Both the position numbers and the translations under genes were made by a program. Positions 33,533 to 37,900 of a stretch of 37,900 nt of DNA are shown piece after piece (the stretch's first letter is position 1; each line of letters begins with the position of its first letter). This DNA is from Nocardia neocaledoniensis (GTDB lineage Bacteria > Actinomycetota > Actinomycetes > Mycobacteriales > Mycobacteriaceae): assembly GCF_029868625.1 (NCBI RefSeq), contig NZ_JARWOJ010000100.1, forward strand, positions 1-37,900, read 5' to 3'. Under the pieces are notes generated by a model. The model did no database searches and was not told the origin of the DNA. It saw only the letters and a program-made list of their open reading frames with translations.

Positions 33533-34006
33533 ATGACGACAACGACGACGAGGGTCCGGTTGGCCCCGCCACCCCCTGCCCTCATGCGCATGATCAATCC
33601 GCTCGTCCGGCGGGTGCTCTCGAATCCCCGGCTGGGTCGGCGCATTCCCCTGCAGGCGCTGCTGGAGTTCCCCGGCAGACACAGCGGCAAGACGTTTCGC
33701 GTGCCGGTATGCCTGCACACCATCGACGGCGTGCCCACGGTCTTCACCGAACGGCGGTGGCGGCTGAACTTCACCGATCCCGTCCCGGTCACCGTCACCA
33801 CGCGGGGACGCGTCCGGCACGGTCGGGCCGTCCTGCTGCGGTCCACGCCGCAGGAGCTGGGGACGGCATTGCGGCAGGCCATGGACAACGGCGCGACGCC
33901 GTTCGAGCTCGGGCTGAAGGTCGCCCGCGGCCATACCCCGACGGTCGAGGATCTGTCCGCCATCGTGCGCTGGCGCATCCGTATCGACTTCGCTGACGAG
34001 GAGTGA
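33533..34006 (+). CDS. DDN-like F420H2-dependent oxidoreductase
   Basis: 157 residues of the nitroreductase/DUF385 family: PLQALLEFPGRHSGKTFRVPVCLHTIDGVPTVFTERRWRLNF, with the GR-SGK-R-PV signature. The start is strong, with AAGGAG 6 nt before ATG 33533. It is followed 6 bp later by an MBL-fold gene, so both form an operon probably driven by the divergent LuxR regulator. F420 use is inferred from the family; the substrate is unknown. Confidence 0.86.
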   Translation: MTTTTTRVRLAPPPPALMRMINPLVRRVLSNPRLGRRIPLQALLEFPGRHSGKTFRVPVCLHTIDGVPTVFTERRWRLNFTDPVPVTVTTRGRVRHGRAVLLRSTPQELGTALRQAMDNGATPFELGLKVARGHTPTVEDLSAIVRWRIRIDFADEE

Positions 34007-34012
34007 GATCCC

Positions 34013-34825
34013 ATGGAGATCACCAAGATCGGAGCCGACATCAGCGTGCTGGCCGACTGTCAGCGGGTTCCCGGAATCGGGTTCGTCCCGGTCAACGCGT
34101 TCGTCCTGCACGCGACCGAACCTGTCGTCATCGATACCGGGCTCAGCCTGCCCGGGCGCGGCTTTCTGACCGCGCTCGACTCGGTGCTGGACCCGAGCGA
34201 CGTCGAGTGGATCTGGATCACCCACCCGGACCGCGATCACACCGGCGGGCTGCGGGAGCTGCTCGACGCCGCGCCCCGCGCCCGGGTGATCACGACATTC
34301 CTCGGTCTGGGCATCATGTCGATGGCGGATCCGCTGCCGATGGACCGGGTCTACCTGCTCAATCCCGGGCAGTCACTCGACGTCGGCGACCGCACGCTGA
34401 CCGCGTTCCGGCCACCGCTGTTCGACAACCCGTCGACCACCGGCTGCTACGACGAGCACACCGGTGCATACTTCAGCTCGGACTGTTTCGGCGCGCCGAT
34501 GCCCTCCGCTGAGCTCGCCACCTGCCCCGACGTCGGCTACGTCGGCAAGAATGAACTGCGCGACCGTCAGCTGCTGTGGGCCACCGTGGACAGTCCCTGG
34601 GTACACACCGTCGACCCGGCGAAGTACCTCGACACCCTCGCCGCGGTACGGACATTCGACCCGGCCATGATCCTCGGCACCCACCTGCCACCCGCGCTCG
34701 GCCGCACGGCCGAATTCCTGGACATGCTGGCCGCGGCACCGGACGCGGACCGCTTCCTCGGCCCCGACCAGGCAGCCCTCGAACGGCTGCTCGCCACCTT
34801 CGAACCGGCCACCACGACAGACTGA
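34013..34825 (+). CDS. MBL-fold protein, flavodiiron-like metal motif
   Basis: 270 residues. The metallo-beta-lactamase fold carries the metal motif THPDRDHTGG, i.e. H-x-D-x-D-H, closer to the ODP/flavodiiron H-x-E/D-x-D-H pattern than to the hydrolase HxHxDH. Later ligands are SSDCFGAP (Asp) and LGTHLPPA (His). No flavodoxin domain follows. It could be an oxygen-binding diiron protein or a diverged hydrolase. The coupling to a DDN-like reductase, 6 bp upstream, suggests a small redox pair. Confidence 0.85.
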   Translation: MEITKIGADISVLADCQRVPGIGFVPVNAFVLHATEPVVIDTGLSLPGRGFLTALDSVLDPSDVEWIWITHPDRDHTGGLRELLDAAPRARVITTFLGLGIMSMADPLPMDRVYLLNPGQSLDVGDRTLTAFRPPLFDNPSTTGCYDEHTGAYFSSDCFGAPMPSAELATCPDVGYVGKNELRDRQLLWATVDSPWVHTVDPAKYLDTLAAVRTFDPAMILGTHLPPALGRTAEFLDMLAAAPDADRFLGPDQAALERLLATFEPATTTD

Positions 34826-34858
34826 CATCGTTCGTATCACTCTGTGCCAGTGCGGTAC

Positions 34859-35596
34859 TCAGCGTGGACGGTGGACTCGTGATCGCGCGACCAGTTCGAT
34901 CGTCACCGCGACCGCGCAGGCCTGCGACAGCATCAGGCCGATGAGGACCAGGATCTGGACCGCGCCGGCCTGAAGGGCCGACCCACTGGTGAGCAGTACG
35001 CCGATGAAAGCGCCGGGGAGGGTCACCAATCCCACCGTGCGGGCTTGGTCGACGCCCGGTATCAGCGCGTCGGTCGCGGTGTTGTCGAGGACCAGCAGCC
35101 GGGCGGTCCGGTCGCCGAATCCCAGGCTCAACGCGGCCTCGACCTCGCCCCGGCGCTGCGTGATGGCGTCCAGGCCGCGCCGCGCGGCCAGCGAGGTCGC
35201 TGTCATGGTGCCGCCGAGCAGAATCCCGCCGATCGCCACCAGCGCGACCCCATCGATCGGGACGACTCCGCTGAGCAGGGTCGCGGGCAGCACCGCGCCG
35301 ATACCCGCGGCGATCGCCAGCGCCAGCCACGCTCCCGACCGCCCCGCCTCCGCGCGGCGGGCAGAGGTGAACGCCGCCGCCCCGAACATGACCACCAGGA
35401 CGAACGCCGCCGACCACACCTGCCGTACCGCCGCGGCCAGGACCAGCGCGATCAGACCCAATTGCAGCACGGCTCGACCCGCCGCCGCGGGCACCACGGT
35501 GGGTGCGCCCAGATGGGTCAGCCGGTAGAGCAGGGCCGCGGCGGCTACCAGCGCCAGGCAGAGCAGGGCCAGACCGAGACCGGGTGTGACCGCCAT
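34859..35596 (-). CDS. fetB: FetB-like (UPF0014) ABC permease
   Basis: 245 residues with about seven membrane helices. Typical UPF0014 elements are GRAVLQLGLIALVL, RRGEVEAALSLGFGD and VGLVTLPGAFIGVLLTSGSALQAGAVQILVLIGLML. FetB proteins work with the ATPase FetA in iron or metal export or homeostasis. No FetA is visible in the window, and neither neighbour is an ATPase. ATG 35596 starts MAVTPGLGLALL. It is divergent from the ferritin-like protein. Confidence 0.85.
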   Translation of the reverse strand: MAVTPGLGLALLCLALVAAAALLYRLTHLGAPTVVPAAAGRAVLQLGLIALVLAAAVRQVWSAAFVLVVMFGAAAFTSARRAEAGRSGAWLALAIAAGIGAVLPATLLSGVVPIDGVALVAIGGILLGGTMTATSLAARRGLDAITQRRGEVEAALSLGFGDRTARLLVLDNTATDALIPGVDQARTVGLVTLPGAFIGVLLTSGSALQAGAVQILVLIGLMLSQACAVAVTIELVARSRVHRPR

Positions 35597-35683
35597 GCTG
35601 TCTCCTCACCGAGATGTCAGCAGGATCTTACGAACGATCCCGCGGAGCACGGACCACCCCATAGGGCCTCGCCGGTGAGCGCT

Positions 35684-35712
35684 CGTCACGAATCGTCGAC
35701 CTGCCCTGTCCT
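35684..35712 (+). promoter_or_regulatory. ECF41/SigJ-like promoter of the ferritin-like gene
   Basis: CGTCACG (35684-35690), exactly 16 nt, then TGTCCT (35707-35712), 44 nt before the start codon. The same elements with the same spacing occur at 36838. ECF41 promoters are remembered as TGTCACA-N16-CGTC, and the SigJ promoter as a close variant, so the match is good but not exact. Confidence 0.6.
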
Positions 35713-35756
35713 AGCTACCGACAGACTCCGCCGACTTTGCCGAGACGAGGTTCCGT

Positions 35757-36800
35757 ATGGACACAGGCACGCCCGCCATCGATTCACTCGATGATCTGCG
35801 CCGACACCTGCAGTGGGCGATCGAGCTCGAGCACGCGACCATACCGCCCTACCTGTGCGCGCTGTACTCGCTCGTGCCGGGACGCAATGCCGAAGCGGCA
35901 CAGGTGATCAGCAGTGTATTCGTCGAGGAGATGCTGCACCTGGCGTTGGCGGCCAACCTGCTCAACGCCGTCGGCGGCGCACCGCAGCTCGACGCGCCGC
36001 AGCTGTTGCCCGAGTATCCGCATTCACTGCCCCACGGGGACCCGTCCGTGCGCATCAGCCTGTTGCCGTTCGGGCCGGCGGCGCTGGAACAGTTCGCGCG
36101 CATCGAGAAGCCCGCCTCGGTCGAGGCGCCGCCGGAACCGCAGGGCTACCACACGATCGGGCAGTTCTACGCGGCGATCGAATCGGGACTGCGCACCCTG
36201 ACCGACACGCTGGGCGAGGACGCGGTCTTCTGCGGCGATCCGCATCGTCAGCTCGCGGAGATGCACTTCAACAGTGGTGGGGGACAGGTCATTCCGGTGC
36301 ACGATCTGAAGTCCGCGCTGGCCGCGCTGGCGGAGATCGTCGAACAGGGCGAGGGTGCCGCCCACACCCAGGTGTGGGACGGCGACAAGGACGTCTTCCA
36401 CCCCGAGCGTGATCAGGTCGCCCACTACTACCGGTTCGTCGAACTGACGGAACGTCGGCGGTTCCAGCCCGGCGACACCCCGCAGACCGGGCCGACCGGC
36501 GAGCCGATCGCGCTGGATCTCGACGGGGTGCTGCCGATGCGCCCCAACCCGCGCAGCGGTGACTACCCGGAGGGCAGCCCGGTGCGGCTGGCACAGCAGG
36601 AGTTCGACAACACCTACTGCCTGCTGCTGTACCTGCTGGAAGACACCTTCAACGGCAACCCCGCCCAGATGCGGGAGGTCGTCGGGGCGATGTACGCGCT
36701 GAAGTCACAGGCCCAGGCCCTGATGACGATGCCGAGCGGTGACGGCCGCACCACCGCGGGTCCGACTTTCGAGTACGTGCCCCCCGAACAGCGGGAATGA
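35757..36800 (+). CDS. Ferritin-like domain protein (PF12902 type)
   Basis: 347 residues. The N-terminal four-helix ferritin-like domain has DLRRHLQWAIELEHATIPPYLCALYSLV and the ExxH repeat SSVFVEEMLHLALAANLLNAVGG, which carry Glu/His ligands. The pattern matches the family that includes the violacein/indolocarbazole imine dimer synthase (VioB/RebD C-terminal part) and other oxidase-like proteins. Its actual reaction here is unknown. The C-terminal part (QEFDNTYCLLLYLLEDTFNG, MYALKSQAQALM) supplies more helices. GAGACGAGG precedes the ATG. It carries the same type of promoter as the next gene. Confidence 0.83.
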   Translation: MDTGTPAIDSLDDLRRHLQWAIELEHATIPPYLCALYSLVPGRNAEAAQVISSVFVEEMLHLALAANLLNAVGGAPQLDAPQLLPEYPHSLPHGDPSVRISLLPFGPAALEQFARIEKPASVEAPPEPQGYHTIGQFYAAIESGLRTLTDTLGEDAVFCGDPHRQLAEMHFNSGGGQVIPVHDLKSALAALAEIVEQGEGAAHTQVWDGDKDVFHPERDQVAHYYRFVELTERRRFQPGDTPQTGPTGEPIALDLDGVLPMRPNPRSGDYPEGSPVRLAQQEFDNTYCLLLYLLEDTFNGNPAQMREVVGAMYALKSQAQALMTMPSGDGRTTAGPTFEYVPPEQRE

Positions 36801-36837
36801 GGTCGTCGTGGCGGGACACGGCCGCCGCGCACGAGCG

Positions 36838-36866
36838 CGTCACGAATTCGCGGTCTGTCCTGTCCT
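36838..36866 (+). promoter_or_regulatory. ECF41/SigJ-like promoter of the epimerase-like gene
   Basis: CGTCACG (36838-36844), 16 nt, then TGTCCT (36861-36866), 55 nt before the start codon. The wider stretches 35677-35713 and 36833-36867 are also alike (both contain GAGCGC and CACGAAT). Genes for NAD-dependent epimerases are typical ECF41 targets, which fits this gene. Confidence 0.62.
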
Positions 36867-36921
36867 CCTTACAGGGGAGGCTCGTCGCCCCGCAACAGCA
36901 CCACAACGGAAAGGGAAGTAG

Positions 36922-37665
36922 ATGAAGATCGTCGTTATCGGTGGTACCGGGCTCATCGGCGCCAAGGTCGTCACCCGTCTGGGCGAGCACGGTCACGAGG
37001 CGGTCGCGGCCTCGCCCAACACGGGTGTGAACACGCTGACCGGCGAGGGCGTGAAGGAGGTGCTGCAGGGCGCGGATGTCGTCATCGACGTCTCCAACTC
37101 GCCGTCGTTCGCCGACGACGATGTGATGGCCTTCTTCCGCACGTCGACCACCAACCTGATCGACGCCGCGAACGGTGCGGGCGTCGGCCACTATGTCGCG
37201 CTGTCGGTGGTGGGCACCGAGCGGCTGCCGGAGTCGGGCTACCTGCGGGCCAAGGTGGCGCAGGAGAGCCTGATCAAGGACTCCGGCCTGCCCTACTCGC
37301 TCGTGCACGCGACGCAGTTCTTCGAGTTCGCCGGAGGTATCGCCGACGCGGCGACCACCGACGGTGTGGTGCGGCTCTCGCACGGAGGTGTGCAACCGAT
37401 CGCCGCCGACGACGTCGCGGCGGTCGTGGGCCGCACGTCCGTGGGCGAGCCGGTCGGCGGGACCCTCGAGATCGGCGGACCGGAGGCGTTCGGTCTCGAC
37501 GAGTGGATCCGCACCGTGCTGACCGCCCGATCCGATCCGCGCGAGGTGGTCACCGATCCCCAGGCCCGGTACTTCGGGGCGATCCTGGGGCCGGACAGCC
37601 TGCTGCCCGGCGCGGGTGCCCAACTCGCGTCCACCACGCTCGCGGAGTGGCTGGCGCGTCAGTGA
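36922..37665 (+). CDS. NAD(P)-binding epimerase-like protein (atypical SDR, NmrA-like)
   Basis: 247 residues. The Rossmann fold opens with MKIVVIGGTGLIGAKVV (nucleotide motif GGTGLIG). Later regions are SNSPSFAD, HYVALSVVGTERLPESGYLRAKVAQESLI with the Y-x3-K-type pair in SGYLRAK, and ATQFFEFAGG, typical of NmrA-like atypical SDRs that act as sugar or quinone reductases or sensors. GGAAAGGGAAG precedes the ATG. The promoter is SigJ/ECF41-like. It follows the ferritin-like gene by 121 bp. Confidence 0.87.
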   Translation: MKIVVIGGTGLIGAKVVTRLGEHGHEAVAASPNTGVNTLTGEGVKEVLQGADVVIDVSNSPSFADDDVMAFFRTSTTNLIDAANGAGVGHYVALSVVGTERLPESGYLRAKVAQESLIKDSGLPYSLVHATQFFEFAGGIADAATTDGVVRLSHGGVQPIAADDVAAVVGRTSVGEPVGGTLEIGGPEAFGLDEWIRTVLTARSDPREVVTDPQARYFGAILGPDSLLPGAGAQLASTTLAEWLARQ

Positions 37666-37670
37666 ATCGC

Positions 37671-37770
37671 GCACGCGGGGGGGGGGCCCCCCCCCCCGGG
37701 GGGGGGCCGGGCGAGGGGGGGAAAAACAAAGTGGGGCGGGGGCCCCCGCGGGCGCGGGGCGGGGCCGGGG
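37671..37770. other. G/C homopolymer patch at the window end
   Basis: Runs of G and C up to 14 bases (for example at 37678-37707) plus an isolated A-rich piece separate the epimerase-like stop from clean sequence at 37771. The pattern matches the patches at the other end and at 27601. The 3' end of the following gene is probably damaged here. Confidence 0.65.
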
Positions 37771-37900
37771 GTGGCCCGGACGTCGAGGACCGGTGGGGTG
37801 AGCCAGTCGGCGTCCAAGCGCAGCTGCCAGGAGTGCAGGTGGGTGCGGGGGAAGGCGGCGGTGCGGTCGAACAGCGGGTCGCCGAGGATGGGGTGGCCGA
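37771..37900 (-). CDS. Probable RNA pseudouridine synthase (RluA-type), C-terminal fragment
   Basis: Only about 43 residues are visible, running off the window: GHPILGDPLFDR...LHSWQLRLDADWLTPP. This resembles the end of RluA-type pseudouridine synthases (GHP-x-GDPLY...LHAWRL). The N-terminal and catalytic parts lie outside the window, and the C terminus is lost in the damaged patch. The enzyme class is a moderate guess. Confidence 0.5.

Overview
The window is high-GC DNA from a mycolic-acid-type actinobacterium, most likely Nocardia or a close relative. This rests on the very strong G/C third-codon bias, many GTG starts, ATGA-coupled genes and a set of proteins whose best-known relatives are mycobacterial (Rv1733c-like proteins, WS/DGAT, UsfY, DDN-type F420 proteins). 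No tRNA, rRNA, CRISPR array, transposase or integrase was recognised. Three G/C homopolymer patches (about 1-149, 27601-27717 and 37671-37770) look like sequencing or assembly damage. One of them breaks a real gene.

Region 1 (0.15-2.6 kb) holds a membrane PAP2 phosphatase fused to a PhoD-type metallophosphatase. Region 2 (2.6-13.1 kb) is a dormancy/hypoxia-type island. It has two Rv1733c-like membrane proteins, two tandem-Usp universal stress proteins, a cation P-type ATPase, a WS/DGAT acyltransferase, a two-CBS Hrp1-like protein, a phosphoribosyltransferase/erythromycin-esterase fusion of the Rv2030c type, and a previously unlisted 29-residue membrane peptide at the head of the main operon. 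In M. tuberculosis the relatives of most of these genes belong to the DosR regulon. Here the two divergent promoter regions share a DosR-box-like motif (GGACCGTTGGTC at 7147; two copies of its reverse complement at 12315 and 12338).

Region 3 (13.1-17.5 kb) has an ArsR/SRPBCC pair and a sulfur-handling module: an MBL-rhodanese protein coupled to an MFS transporter, divergent from an ArsR-rhodanese fusion regulator. A regular array of TATTCC/GGAATA half-sites spaced exactly 16 bp lies between them. Region 4 (17.5-24.3 kb) has ilvD, a VOC protein/HxlR regulator pair, a PadR/SnoaL-like pair, usfY with a textbook SigF-type promoter, a small hydrophilic protein, an amidohydrolase and a small lipocalin-like protein.

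Region 5 (24.3-34.9 kb) is redox and lipid metabolism with local regulators. It contains a DDN-like protein, a four-helix membrane protein and an Old Yellow Enzyme with a divergent TetR; a coupled operon (enoyl-CoA hydratase, alpha/beta hydrolase, PF10118 hydrolase, 2Fe-2S oxidoreductase) with a divergent TetR; and a GAF-LuxR regulator divergent from an F420-type/MBL pair. Region 6 (34.9-37.9 kb) has a FetB-like permease, then a ferritin-like protein and an NAD-binding epimerase-like protein. The last two carry matching ECF41/SigJ-like promoters (CGTCACG-N16-TGTCCT). The window closes with the C-terminal end of a probable pseudouridine synthase on the minus strand.
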